Assembly (NCBI GenBank): GCA_021776245.1
Contig: JAJFGF010000002.1
Location: forward strand, 62,001-126,000
DNA length: 64,000 nucleotides
Direction of reading: 5' to 3'
DNA from: Hyphococcus sp.
GTDB lineage: Bacteria > Pseudomonadota > Alphaproteobacteria > Caulobacterales > Parvularculaceae
Of the stretch, positions 17,507-26,380 are shown one piece after another. A model generated the notes under the pieces. The model was not told the origin of the DNA. It saw nothing but the letters and a program-made list of their open reading frames with translations, and searched no databases. Within the stretch, counting starts at the first letter, position 1, and the number at the start of each line of letters is the position of its first letter. The translations under genes and the position numbers were made by a program.

Positions 17507-17764
17507 ATGACCGCCACGATCACCAAAACCACAGTCGCTTTATTTGCCGCTTTATTTGCCGCCGCTTTCGCCATGACCGGCGCCGCCTTTGCCGAAGACG
17601 CCAGGCTGACCGACAAGCTCAACGCACAGATCGAAGCCAGCCAGGCGCAAATCGCGCAAGCCGTAAACGCCACTGCGCAAAACCGCGTCTCACAGCTCGC
17701 AGCAAAGAAAGACAAGGCGGACGAAGACAGCCGCGCGGAAAAATTTGACGTCGCCAGCAAGTAA
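17507..17764 (+). CDS. Small exported helical protein
   Basis: An 85-residue protein starting at ATG 17507 behind GGAGAGAG. A clear signal peptide (TTVALFAALFAAAFAMTGAAFA, cleavage after AFA) leaves a mature peptide of about 58 residues. That peptide is Ala/Gln/Lys-rich and predicted helical (LTDKLNAQIEASQAQIAQAV). No family is recognised. The codon usage is typical, and a strong terminator follows 32 bp after the stop, so it looks like an expressed single gene. Confidence 0.6.
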   Translation: MTATITKTTVALFAALFAAAFAMTGAAFAEDARLTDKLNAQIEASQAQIAQAVNATAQNRVSQLAAKKDKADEDSRAEKFDVASK

Positions 17765-17796
17765 TTTTCAGACGCACCCTCCAATCACCGGGCCAG

Positions 17797-17834
17797 CGGC
17801 CGGCGGGACTTTCCTGCCGGCCGTTTTGATTTTG
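17797..17834 (+). terminator. Rho-independent terminator
   Basis: CGGCCGGC-G-GGA pairs with TCC-T-GCCGGCCG around a CTT loop (17797-17823), followed by TTTTGATTTTG. It ends the small exported-protein transcript. Confidence 0.85.
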
Positions 17835-17899
17835 TAAAGGGCGCTGTCTTGCCTGCTTCCTTGCGGTTCCGGTCAGCCTGAAAGGCGCAATATCTGCGC

Positions 17900-19612
17900 T
17901 CACCTGCGCGCCGCCGCCTCATCATTGGTCGTCGCCCGCTCCAGCACGTGCAGCGCATATAAAATATCGGCTGCAACCCATTCTCTTTCGAAAACGCCGG
18001 GATTGTCGGTGAGGAATTTAAGGGCGCGTTGCATCTTTTCGATGGCTTCGATCTTTGCGGGTAAATCAAGCGCCGGCCATGACGATACAACGCCGATCAA
18101 ATTCCATGAAAACGGAATATGCCGGTAAAGATCGGCGCTGACGACGCCGTCGGTAAATTCAAGCGGCGTATCTGAACTGATATAAGCGTCGGGGTGCGCA
18201 AGATCGAAACTTTCAATCCAGCTTCGGGCGATCGGCGCCATGCCCGCCGCGCTTTCGGACGCTGCAAGGGCTGCGAGCGCCATGCCGCCAAACATGCTGT
18301 CGCTGACCGATCGATTGCTGTCCGGATAGTCCGCCCATTGGTGCGGCTTGTCCGGCGCTTTTGACGATAGCCACGCGGCGCCTTTTTCGGCGGCGTGATC
18401 GATGCGCGCGGCCAGCACGGTTTGCGGCGTCACCATGCGTTGACGCTCAAGGGCGAGAACAAGCATGGCGGTGACATAGAGCGACGCCGCCTCGTCTTTT
18501 TCAACCTGCTCAAAATGCGCCGGCCATGCGCCGTCACCGCCTTGCGCACGCAGCAATGCGTCCACAGCGTCGCGCGGCGCCGGCGCGCCAGCGTCGGAAT
18601 AGGCTTCAAGCACCCAAAACGAAATTGGAATCAAACCGCGATTGTTAAACCGCCAACAGGCGCAGGCGTCGTCGACAGTGTTTCGCGCTGCGGCGTCAAA
18701 ACGTGCAAATAATTCTTCGTCAGGCGTTATCGCAGCAACAGCTTGTGACACGCCCCACATATCGCCGGCGTCGCCGCCGCCGGTTTCCAGTATTGCAAGT
18801 CCATCATTGGCGACCTGCGCCAGTCGCTGCTCCGATGATGCAATCAACGCGCGCAATTGCGATTGCGCGCGCGGCGATAGCGTCAAATTTTCCTGCGCGG
18901 CTGTCAGTCTGCTGGAGATCAACGCGCGACCGATCTCTTTGTTCACGATTGCGGGAAGCGTAAACGCGCCAATCAGCGCAATGACAGCGCCAGCAAGAAA
19001 AAACAGCTGCGTTTTTTGTGTTTTCCGTCGTCGCTGATCCCGGCGCCAGAGATCGTCAAAGGGAACATCAAGCAAACCCGCTGCCAGGCGCGCGCGCAAA
19101 TGGGAAAAACTTTCCTGGCGGCAGTCCACCGCCAGCGGCGCTGCGGGCAATTCTTCCAGTGTCGCAGACGTCGCGGCTGCGGTCCGAAACGCCGCCGGGA
19201 AGCATTCGGTTTCGGGATTGCCGGAATTGGGCGCGCCGTCAATGATCACGGCAAAGACGTGTTCGGCGCGTCCGGTTTTGCGAAAATGTTCAATTTCGCG
19301 ATTGACCCATCTGGATTGCGCCGAACGCGGACTGCAGATCACGATAAGGCATGAAGAGGCTTCAATGGCGCTTCTTATGCTCGCGCCGATATCGGCGGCG
19401 GCGGCCATTTCATCATCGTCGCGGAAGATGCGGCCAATCCCGTCCGCGGTTTTGCCCCCGGGCAGACGATCATCGGGCAGACGATCATCGGGGAGGCGAT
19501 AGGCCTCGAGCGCCTTGTGCAGACGCCGCGCGAAAACCTTGTCCTTGCGGCTGTAACTGATAAAGGCGCGATATCGGTGTTGTGCGTTTGCTGTCTGAAA
19601 ATCAGAAGTCAT
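17900..19612 (-). CDS. TIR-domain membrane protein with toroid-like C-terminal domain
   Basis: A 570-residue protein. Residues about 12-185 form a TIR domain: YRAFISYSRKDKVFARRLHKAL, RIFRDDDEMAAAADIG, SCLIVICSPRSAQSRWVNREIEHF (Glu106 in the usual catalytic place). One membrane helix follows at about 202-223. Residues about 270-560 are all-helical with LLRAQGGDGAWPAHFEQ and repeated Trp/Leu helices, resembling the alpha/alpha toroid of prenyltransferase- or squalene-cyclase-like domains. An in-frame 15-bp tandem repeat gives RLPDDRLPDDRLPGG. It lies next to the restriction block. TIR domains can act in NAD+ breakdown or as scaffolds; which applies is unknown. Confidence 0.8.
   Translation of the reverse strand: MTSDFQTANAQHRYRAFISYSRKDKVFARRLHKALEAYRLPDDRLPDDRLPGGKTADGIGRIFRDDDEMAAAADIGASIRSAIEASSCLIVICSPRSAQSRWVNREIEHFRKTGRAEHVFAVIIDGAPNSGNPETECFPAAFRTAAATSATLEELPAAPLAVDCRQESFSHLRARLAAGLLDVPFDDLWRRDQRRRKTQKTQLFFLAGAVIALIGAFTLPAIVNKEIGRALISSRLTAAQENLTLSPRAQSQLRALIASSEQRLAQVANDGLAILETGGGDAGDMWGVSQAVAAITPDEELFARFDAAARNTVDDACACWRFNNRGLIPISFWVLEAYSDAGAPAPRDAVDALLRAQGGDGAWPAHFEQVEKDEAASLYVTAMLVLALERQRMVTPQTVLAARIDHAAEKGAAWLSSKAPDKPHQWADYPDSNRSVSDSMFGGMALAALAASESAAGMAPIARSWIESFDLAHPDAYISSDTPLEFTDGVVSADLYRHIPFSWNLIGVVSSWPALDLPAKIEAIEKMQRALKFLTDNPGVFEREWVAADILYALHVLERATTNDEAAARR
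19459..19503. repeat. 15-bp tandem repeat inside the TIR gene
   Basis: CGGGCAGACGATCAT occurs twice in tandem at 19459-19488, with a degenerate third unit to 19503. It adds five residues per unit in a loop of the TIR domain, and its copy number could vary without breaking the frame. Confidence 0.8.
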
Positions 19613-19769
19613 CGCTGCCGCTGTTCTTAAATGCCCGGAAAAGCCTAACCCATCGGGGGCATATTTGAAATTGGTCCGGCAAAGACCTGAAGCGATGCGG
19701 TTTTAACAAATCCTCCGCCCCTTCATGGTTGTCGCGCGTCGCAAGCATGCGATCCACCGCAACCCCGCG

Positions 19770-20051
19770 TCAGGGCTGGAATTGGCGTTGGCGGTTCCCG
19801 TCCATCGACCGGGAAAGAGCGGCGTGAGTGTTTTTATAATCAGGTCGGGTCTGCCGCCAGCCGCGCCTCCGCAAGACCTCAAGCGGCAAAAAGCCCGATG
19901 CGGAAACGGCGATAAAGATGAGCGCCGGGTGAAGTTTTCCAAAACAGGGAACAAAAAACGCGCGGGCGTCGCCGGTCAGCAATGCCGCTGCAATTGTTGC
20001 AAAGAGTGAAATCATCACGAAAGGAGAGCGAAGCCTCATTCGGCTCGTCAC
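19770..20051 (-). CDS. Possible small membrane protein
   Basis: A 93-residue frame with two hydrophobic stretches (FVMISLFATIAAALLTGDARA and ALIFIAVSASGFLPLEVL) followed by a basic, coding-poor tail. No family is recognised, no strong ribosome binding site is seen, and the tail looks random, so it may be the front of a decayed gene. The rest of 19613-20212 shows nothing supportable. Confidence 0.28.
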   Translation of the reverse strand: MTSRMRLRSPFVMISLFATIAAALLTGDARAFFVPCFGKLHPALIFIAVSASGFLPLEVLRRRGWRQTRPDYKNTHAALSRSMDGNRQRQFQP

Positions 20052-20212
20052 TTGTTAATTGCAGCGACGTCTTTGTCCGGCGCAAAATCCATTGCGCGTC
20101 TTCAGACAGGCAGCCGCGAACCGGTCATTGCATTTCATCGGGCCCGATCATCCCCTTGGCAGCGCCCGTTGAAGAGAATAGTGTGGCGCGTCGAATTAAA
20201 TGAGCGTCGCCC

Positions 20213-21169
20213 ATGTCGGCTAACCCATCCAACCACGCGACCGGCCACGGGGTTGGCTTTTTTCCATTTAACCTGACAAGCGCGTTCAGCCTTTCCGGCT
20301 TCATTGGCGGCGCGCGCCGGTCTCCGCCGGAATGGTCGCGTCTGCACTGGATCATGGCGCTGGTTCCCGGCACCTATTTTGCCGTAACGAATTACTTTCA
20401 GCACGCTTTCATTACCTCGTGGTTTGGATCGGCCATTGCTGCATTTGCATTTTTGATCGCTTTTTTGGCGGTCTACAACGCCTATGCGCTGGTCGTGCGA
20501 GCGCAATGGTGGTTGTCCGCAGCGGCTGGCCGGTTGGGCCGCGCGCGATGGCGCATGATTATGGCGCATGTGGTTTTGCTGACGACGGCGAGCGCTGTGC
20601 ATTTATTCGCGATCGCCATATCCACGTCGCTCTCGCGCGAAGGCGGCGCATGGCGACCGGCTGTCGGCGATTACTTTGTAGAAATCTGGATTAGCTGCAT
20701 GCCCATATGGGGGCTGTTGTATGTCGCGACACTCGCTGCCTGTCATTACGCGCGCCAAATGCGACGCATGCAACCGGCAGGCGGAGGGGCAAAAGAGCGT
20801 GCGGCGAAAACCCGACCGGGCGTCAAACGCCTGGCGATACGCGATAACGCCCGGACCCATTATCTGGACCCGGAAGGCATCCGGCTGATTGAGGCGCATG
20901 GCGATTATGTCAAGATTTACTCAGGCGAGGGCGTGTTCATGCCGAAAGGGTCGGTCGCGCGATTTGAAAGCGATCTAAAGGCGTTTGGCCCTTTTCTGCG
21001 TGTTCATCGCAGCATCCTTGTCCGGGCGTCTTTCGTGGCGGCGATTCAGCGAACGTCAACCGGCGCCTATATTGTGCAGCTCGGCGACGGCGGTACGGCG
21101 CCGCTGAGCCGCCGCAAGGTCAGCGATGTTCGCGACTTTTTGAGCATGAACGGCGACAGTGCGGCGTGA
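20213..21169 (+). CDS. LytTR-type regulator with N-terminal membrane domain
   Basis: A 318-residue protein. Residues about 45-185 hold four membrane helices (HWIMALVPGTYFAVTNYF, SAIAAFAFLIAFLAVYNAY, IMAHVVLLTTASAVHLFAI, MPIWGLLYVATLAACH). Residues about 210-310 form a LytTR DNA-binding domain with RLIEAHGDYVKIYSGEG, GPFLRVHRSILV and PLSRRKVSDVRDFL. Proteins of this layout sense a membrane signal and bind direct repeats in DNA without a receiver domain. Start is ATG 20213. The S41 protease gene follows and may be a target or partner. Confidence 0.87.
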   Translation: MSANPSNHATGHGVGFFPFNLTSAFSLSGFIGGARRSPPEWSRLHWIMALVPGTYFAVTNYFQHAFITSWFGSAIAAFAFLIAFLAVYNAYALVVRAQWWLSAAAGRLGRARWRMIMAHVVLLTTASAVHLFAIAISTSLSREGGAWRPAVGDYFVEIWISCMPIWGLLYVATLAACHYARQMRRMQPAGGGAKERAAKTRPGVKRLAIRDNARTHYLDPEGIRLIEAHGDYVKIYSGEGVFMPKGSVARFESDLKAFGPFLRVHRSILVRASFVAAIQRTSTGAYIVQLGDGGTAPLSRRKVSDVRDFLSMNGDSAA

Positions 21170-21246
21170 CGCCCATCGACGCAATGTGACCCTCTATCGA
21201 CTTTCCGTTGCAAACGCCTTTGCAATCCGGCCAGATCAAACTGAAG

Positions 21247-22845
21247 ATGACGGGATCGTTTCGCCGGTCGCCGGCGTTTCCTGTTGTGGATGCAAGCATT
21301 ATGTGGCGCGTTATCGGGCTGGGTTTGTTGGCGATTGTCGGCGCTGCCGCAGCCCTTGGGGTTTATCTTTCGGACAAGATCTATTTGCGCGACAATCACG
21401 CTGAAGTTTCCGCCGGCATGCTGGAGCAGGCGTTCACGCCTGCGGAAATCGAAGCCGATATTGAATACATGATCGCGAAGTTTCGCGAAACGCACGTGAA
21501 CTTTGACGCCATTATCGACGCAGAAACATTACAGCGTATGCGCAGCGAGATGTCGAACGCGCTGGACGCGCCGAAGACCCGGATAGAGGCCTATCGTCTG
21601 ATATCCCGCCACAATCACCGTCTGCAGGACGGGCATACAATGATCTCCCGGCCGGCCGAGGAATGGCGCGGTTATCGCAATCATGGCGGGATGGTTATTC
21701 CGTTCAGCGTGCGTTTTTCCGGCGCCGGGCTGATTGTCGATCAGGCGCTGGCGGACGACCTCCCGCTCGAAAACGGCGCTCATATTGAATCCATCAATGG
21801 CGTCGCAGCAGCTGATCTCGCCGCCTGGTCGGCTGAGGCACAAAGCGGCGAAGGCGAGGCGCTGCGTCTGGCTTACGCCGAACGCAGTTTTCCCGCCGAT
21901 TTATGGGCCTATGGAATACGCGCGCCGTTTATCCTGGACGTCACAGGCGACGCAGGGTCGCGGCGCATCGAACATGGCGGCATTGGCTATGCGGACCACA
22001 GAGCGCGCGCCAGAACATCTGCGGATGCTTATTCCTATCGCGCGCTTGACGCGACAACAGGCCTGCTTTCTTTCAATCGCATGTCGGGCCCGCTGTCGGG
22101 TTTCAAGGCATTTCTCAAAAACACCTTCCGGGAGATCAAGGCCGGGGGCGTGCAGACGCTCATTCTGGATTTACGGGACAATGGCGGCGGCGACAGCCGG
22201 TTAGGGGATGCGCTGCACGCCTATCTGTCGGATCTGGATTATCCTGCGGTGAAGCGCGTTGACGTAAAAGTTACCGAAGACATCAAAAAATTCTACCGCA
22301 CATTGTTACCGCCGGGGTTTCGCTGGATCCCGCTCCACCGTTTTGTGCCGGTCTTGCACCTGATCGAACAAACACCGCCGGGACAATCCTTCGAATTCTA
22401 TCCCGATGCAGCGTCGCCGCAACCGTGGCCGCGCCCGAAGGCGGATCAGTTCGGCGGCAAGCTTATTGTTTTGACAAGCCAGCGCACTTATTCCAGCGCC
22501 GTGATTTTTGCGGCGCCCCTGAAACATTTCGGCCGCGCGGTGTTTGTCGGCGAAGAAACCGGCGAGCCGCTGATCTTTTTTGGCGAAAATTACACATTCG
22601 ATTTGCCCAACACAAAACTTCAGGCGCAAGTCTCGCACAAGGCGTTTACGCTGGTCGGCGCGGGCGATGAAAGAACAGGCATCATCCCGGATATTGCGGC
22701 GCCGGCGCAACACGCTTTATCGGCCGCCATGGCGCTGGCGGAAGGAAAAGATACATCCAGCCGCACTGTCAGCGACACGCAGCTCTTTCCTGCGCAAAAT
22801 TCCGATGGCGCTGTCGATGCAGCCGGTGCGGAGTCGAGGAAGTAA
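21247..22845 (+). CDS. S41-family (C-terminal processing type) peptidase, membrane-anchored
   Basis: About 532 residues with one N-terminal membrane helix (WRVIGLGLLAIVGAAAALGVYL), a helical cap, a short PDZ-like region (LENGAHIESINGVAA) and the S41 catalytic domain. The latter has LILDLRDNGGGD and TSQRTYSSAVIFAAPLK, where the Ser of TYSSA is the likely nucleophile, followed by GEETGEP. ATG 21247 is chosen; ATG 21301 (MWRVIG) is equally possible, and neither has a clear ribosome binding site. It is probably a periplasmic protease; the substrate is unknown. It follows the LytTR gene on the same strand. Confidence 0.82.
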   Translation: MTGSFRRSPAFPVVDASIMWRVIGLGLLAIVGAAAALGVYLSDKIYLRDNHAEVSAGMLEQAFTPAEIEADIEYMIAKFRETHVNFDAIIDAETLQRMRSEMSNALDAPKTRIEAYRLISRHNHRLQDGHTMISRPAEEWRGYRNHGGMVIPFSVRFSGAGLIVDQALADDLPLENGAHIESINGVAAADLAAWSAEAQSGEGEALRLAYAERSFPADLWAYGIRAPFILDVTGDAGSRRIEHGGIGYADHRARARTSADAYSYRALDATTGLLSFNRMSGPLSGFKAFLKNTFREIKAGGVQTLILDLRDNGGGDSRLGDALHAYLSDLDYPAVKRVDVKVTEDIKKFYRTLLPPGFRWIPLHRFVPVLHLIEQTPPGQSFEFYPDAASPQPWPRPKADQFGGKLIVLTSQRTYSSAVIFAAPLKHFGRAVFVGEETGEPLIFFGENYTFDLPNTKLQAQVSHKAFTLVGAGDERTGIIPDIAAPAQHALSAAMALAEGKDTSSRTVSDTQLFPAQNSDGAVDAAGAESRK

Positions 22846-23084
22846 CTCAAAACTGCATCCGCGCGCGCGATTACGTCGTCCGGCATGTTCATTTATCTCG
22901 AGCGCGTGTTCTGTTTTTCGGTTCAGGGCCGATCATCCAGTCCTTTGTTTCGAGTTTTCAGATTCAAAGCCGATATTTTGACGCAATATTGCCATCGCCC
23001 AGGGTCTCAGCGTTTGGCGTTAAATCTCACGATGCCGTGAGCGGCAGGTGACGGCATTCCGCGATACATTTATGCTGATCGCCT

Positions 23085-23465
23085 ATGTTGCTGCGGCTTG
23101 GACCAATCAAGTTGATCTTGTGTGTTGCCGGAATCGCCGTTTTGGCGACCGGCACATCGGCGATTGCAACCACGACGCAACAGATATCAACAGTTTTGGC
23201 GGCTGCAGCCATTGTCACCGGCGCGCATGATACAGCGACGCATGCCGGCGGCTGTCACCATCAGGAAGATGAACCGCCTGAGGCGCCCGCTGACGATTGT
23301 CACGCCAATCCTTTTGGGTATTGCATTGCCTTTGCCTGTATCCGTCCCTCGGCGGCGGTTTTGACAGTTCCGGACCGATCCGAAAAGTTTGCCGTTGAAA
23401 GCGCCTGGGGACGAAACCGGTCTGTCAAACCGGGTGTCGATCCGCCGCGAAACCTGTTCACCTGA
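23085..23465 (+). CDS. Small exported Cys/His-rich protein
   Basis: A 126-residue protein with a signal or membrane segment (LILCVAGIAVLATGTSAIA), then THAGGCHHQEDEPPEAPADD and CHANPFGYCIAFACIR, and a tail ending GVDPPRNLFT. The cluster of Cys and His and the Pro/Arg tail resemble small periplasmic proteins found near metal transporters and the protein at 2613-2927. Metal binding is inferred. Start is ATG 23085. Nothing else is seen in 22846-23084. Confidence 0.5.
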   Translation: MLLRLGPIKLILCVAGIAVLATGTSAIATTTQQISTVLAAAAIVTGAHDTATHAGGCHHQEDEPPEAPADDCHANPFGYCIAFACIRPSAAVLTVPDRSEKFAVESAWGRNRSVKPGVDPPRNLFT

Positions 23466-23565
23466 AACCAAGCGCCGGGCCATCTCTTTCGCATAGCAAT
23501 TCGCTGGGCAGATTTGGGATGCCTTCCGTTTCGCCTTTCATTTTTTGAACAGTTTTGAGGCAGGG

Positions 23566-24243
23566 ATGCAAGAAACACCTGTTACGCCCGTCTGCGCCGG
23601 GCTGTTAAACATGCGCGAGCACGCCGTTATCGGCATTAGTCCATTTAACAGTTATTTTTCAGAGGAGAAAATCGAATCGCTGATCAGCTGGGCCAGGGAA
23701 CGCTTTAAATCGTTTCACATCTATGTCCCGGATGGGCCCGCTGTCTTCACCCTGGAGGCATCGGGATACACCAATGCGCGCGCCAGAAAAAAGGCGCGCC
23801 GGCAAAGCAGCTGGCTGGCCAATAAAATTGGTCGCGCGATGGGAAAACTGGGTATTGAAGACCAACGGCAGGAAGAATTGCTGTTGAATTCAAACCGCCT
23901 TGACGCGCTTGAAAACTATCAAAGCCTTCTCGATGACATGTACGCGCTCTATGAAACGGATTTGTGGTTTCGCGATGGGTGCCTGAAAAGCTCGCGCTGG
24001 GTTTTGAACGGCAAAGTCGAGGATTCCGAAACGCTGACGCCGGAAGTCCTGAACTCAGCCGTGCGGTATTTCCTGGCGGAGATGCCGTTCTTCATCAACA
24101 GCGCGCAGATCACCGGCGCGCCGTCGTCGCTGTTTGTCTATCATCAATGCCCGGACTTTGTGCGGCAATTGCTGGTCGAAAAACGCGGTGAGATTGTCAG
24201 CGAACGGCAGGGCTTTCTTGTGGTCCGGCCGGTAGACAGTTAG
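23566..24243 (+). CDS. tRNA-dependent cyclodipeptide synthase, NYH type
   Basis: A 225-residue enzyme that joins two aminoacyl groups from charged tRNAs into a cyclic dipeptide. The pocket sequence GISPFNSYF gives the nucleophile Ser25 and Asn28 (AlbC Ser37 and Asn40). YFLAEMPFF gives Tyr168 and Glu172 (AlbC Tyr178 and Glu182). FVYHQ gives Tyr192-His193 (AlbC Tyr202-His203), placing it in the NYH subfamily. A basic helix (ARARKKARRQSS) suits tRNA binding. ATG 23566 has GAGGCAGGG just upstream. No tailoring oxidase, P450 or methyltransferase gene adjoins it. The product is unknown. Its last 144 coding bases are repeated at 32878. Confidence 0.92.
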   Translation: MQETPVTPVCAGLLNMREHAVIGISPFNSYFSEEKIESLISWARERFKSFHIYVPDGPAVFTLEASGYTNARARKKARRQSSWLANKIGRAMGKLGIEDQRQEELLLNSNRLDALENYQSLLDDMYALYETDLWFRDGCLKSSRWVLNGKVEDSETLTPEVLNSAVRYFLAEMPFFINSAQITGAPSSLFVYHQCPDFVRQLLVEKRGEIVSERQGFLVVRPVDS

Positions 24244-24299
24244 AGCGCGTCCACATGGCGCTCTGATTCGGGCGCCATGTGGGAATTTTCCCGGGCCGG
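24100..24299 (+). repeat. 200-bp direct repeat, left copy (synthase 3' end)
   Basis: It covers the last 144 bases of the cyclodipeptide synthase gene and 56 bases beyond. It aligns without gaps to 32878-33077 with about 10 differences. The two copies bracket the 8.6-kb mercury island. Confidence 0.95.
24251..24288 (+). terminator. Hairpin terminator after the cyclodipeptide synthase gene
   Basis: CCACATGGCGC (24251-24261) pairs perfectly with GCGCCATGTGG (24272-24282) and is followed by GAATTTTCCC. It serves the synthase gene and possibly, in reverse, merB. The same hairpin is in the right repeat copy. Confidence 0.65.
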
Positions 24300-24337
24300 T
24301 TATAAGCCGTTGCGGGAACCCATAATGCGACGGCGCC

Positions 24338-25027
24338 CTAAATTAATTCTATGTCCGGAAACCTGGCCTGGTTTCTCTGGCGCGCGAGCAACATAGCGGT
24401 GTCGAGCGTGACGCAGGCGATGCCGGTTCTGTTTTCAGACCAGTTCTCAAATATTTCTTCGTTGAAAAAAAGATTTACCTCATTGCAGAATGCGCCGCGA
24501 AGGTCTGCGCAACAGGCGTCGATATCCGGCGACACGATTGAGAGGACAGGGGAGGACGGCGCGGCGCGCGTAACGCCTTGCGGACTGACAGAAAGTTCGA
24601 TCGATTTGCCGGAGGCGGGGCAAATCGATTTCAAAAGTGCGGTTTCGCCCAGAATTTCGGGCAGGAATAAAGCGTCGAATGCACACCAGGTATAAAGCTT
24701 GCGCCCGGCGAGATTGAATTCATGCGGCGCGCGCACCGTGCTGAGGCCGATAAAACCGGCAACTTCGCCATCTTTGTCGATCTCATAAGCGCTTTCGGGG
24801 ATCAGTCGAAATAGCTCGGCAACGCGTTCCTTTGTAATATCCAGCGCTACGCCAATGTCATCGAATGTGGGCGCGCGATTTTCGCCGAGAATCTTGTAGG
24901 TCGTAATTGCCAGGCGTTGCAGGTCAGGCGGATTATCGGACAGATATCCCGCCGCCAGCAGCTGACCTAATTTCATCTGAATGTCGTCCGGTTTATCGTC
25001 TGCGGGCGCCCGGCGTTGGTCCGTCAT
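24338..25027 (-). CDS. merB: Organomercurial lyase MerB
   Basis: A 229-residue protein that splits carbon-mercury bonds, giving Hg(II) for reduction by MerA. The active-site residues are visible: WCAFDALFLP supplies Cys115 and Asp118 (Cys96 and Asp99 of the R831b enzyme), and RGAFCNEVNLFF supplies Cys181 (Cys159). The N-terminal winged-helix-like region (FDDIGVALDITKERVAEL) is typical. It lies 47 bp after the M23 peptidase gene on the same strand, so the two likely form one operon. The gene ends convergently with the synthase gene. Confidence 0.9.
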   Translation of the reverse strand: MTDQRRAPADDKPDDIQMKLGQLLAAGYLSDNPPDLQRLAITTYKILGENRAPTFDDIGVALDITKERVAELFRLIPESAYEIDKDGEVAGFIGLSTVRAPHEFNLAGRKLYTWCAFDALFLPEILGETALLKSICPASGKSIELSVSPQGVTRAAPSSPVLSIVSPDIDACCADLRGAFCNEVNLFFNEEIFENWSENRTGIACVTLDTAMLLARQRNQARFPDIELI

Positions 25028-25074
25028 TTTTGCCCTCCTGAATGAATCGCTCTTCTGACTTCAAAATGCGGAAT

Positions 25075-26283
25075 TTATTCCGCCGAGATGAACTCTCCGG
25101 TTTTCAGCAATCGTGACAAGGTTTCGCCGTCCAGTGAATGAGCATTGGTAAATTCGACCGGGACCGAACGGCCCGAGGCGAGGGTAACGTCAAAATGCAA
25201 ATGCGGCTTCAATGAGTTACCCGACTGACCGACGTCACCCAATCGTGCGCCCGCTTTCACCCGATCCCCAACCTTAACCCGGATACTGCCGCGCTTTAGA
25301 TGCGTGTATGAAGAAAACTCGCCATTTTCGTGCGCAATAACGACAATATTTCCATAATTGGCGTCGGGATTATTGGCAAAATTTTCGTTCATGCGGTCGG
25401 ACATACGGGTTTGATATTCGGCCACGGTTTCGTTTTTCATCCGCAGAGGCGCTTCGGGAAACTGGTCGATTGCCTTTTCAACAATGCCATCCGCAACGGC
25501 AAAAACAGGCTGCCCGTATGCGTAATAATCGGCCGGCGCGTAACCCTGTTTTGAAAATTGCGACCCGCCATTATCCGTGCGTGAAAAATCATAGGCAAAT
25601 TCGGTATTTTGCCAGTTGCGATGGTGATCGGCGATATCAGGCCCGGTCAATACAAACCAGCGCCCTTTGAGCGGCATGCGATAAACATTGTCTGACTTAT
25701 AGCGCTTGATGGGGATGGAAAATGTTGCTGTCCGCATTTGCGACGGGTCGGCGCCGAGAGCATAATCAACACTCACGCGCAGCGCATCAGCGCTCCCCTG
25801 AAATGAAAAATAGTTTTGAATGGCAAGTAACGCGGACTTTGGCTCAAGCAGCGGCGTTGCGGAAAGCTCCTCGCCAGCGCCAAACATTTGATCGTGACCA
25901 AATAGCTCAGGCAGGCGCTCGAAAACGCCATACTGGCCGTTCCGATAAAGGCGATCGGCAGACGCTTCGATTTCATCTCTTTCCATTATGCGATTGCTCA
26001 GGACTGTCTCGCTGGACATCACCGAGAACAGGACACGATGAACGTCAAGCGACGCTGCGCTTTTATTTATGATTGCCAAATTATGGAGAAAGATATCTGA
26101 GATATGCAGGCCGTGATTAAGCTCATGTGCATATACCGGCCCTTCGGGAAAAGTACGAAATTCCAGCGCTGCTTCATCCAGGGCGGCAGCTTGCAGAGTC
26201 ACGGACATCATCAATGGAAGAATGACCGTAAAACCAGCAAGTTTCACGATCGCAACATGGATAGGCGCGCCAGCGAAGTTCAT
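25075..26283 (-). CDS. M23-family (LytM-type) metallopeptidase, exported
   Basis: A 402-residue protein starting at ATG 26283 behind GGGAG, with a signal peptide (VAIVKLAGFTVILPLMMSVTLQAAA). Residues about 30-230 are an unrecognised domain. The C-terminal M23 domain shows GQPVFAVADGIV, NIVVIAHENGEFSSYTHL, VKVGDRVKAGARLGDVGQSGNS and the zinc-binding KPHLHFDV. Such enzymes cut peptidoglycan peptides. It precedes merB and has a MerR-like operator upstream, so it is probably mercury-regulated, which is unusual for an M23 peptidase. Confidence 0.83.
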   Translation of the reverse strand: MNFAGAPIHVAIVKLAGFTVILPLMMSVTLQAAALDEAALEFRTFPEGPVYAHELNHGLHISDIFLHNLAIINKSAASLDVHRVLFSVMSSETVLSNRIMERDEIEASADRLYRNGQYGVFERLPELFGHDQMFGAGEELSATPLLEPKSALLAIQNYFSFQGSADALRVSVDYALGADPSQMRTATFSIPIKRYKSDNVYRMPLKGRWFVLTGPDIADHHRNWQNTEFAYDFSRTDNGGSQFSKQGYAPADYYAYGQPVFAVADGIVEKAIDQFPEAPLRMKNETVAEYQTRMSDRMNENFANNPDANYGNIVVIAHENGEFSSYTHLKRGSIRVKVGDRVKAGARLGDVGQSGNSLKPHLHFDVTLASGRSVPVEFTNAHSLDGETLSRLLKTGEFISAE

Positions 26284-26380
26284 AAACTCTCCCTGTCTGC
26301 GCAGCTTAATCCCGGTTTTTGCCGTGCAAATTCCACAAGAAACCTTTTGCGCAGGCCATCTGGCCGGTGTTTGGGCGATC

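Noticed and set aside
17900-19612. Assignment of the TIR gene to a Thoeris defence system.
   Set aside because: No ThsA-type effector is adjacent, and the domain layout (TIR, membrane helix, toroid) differs.
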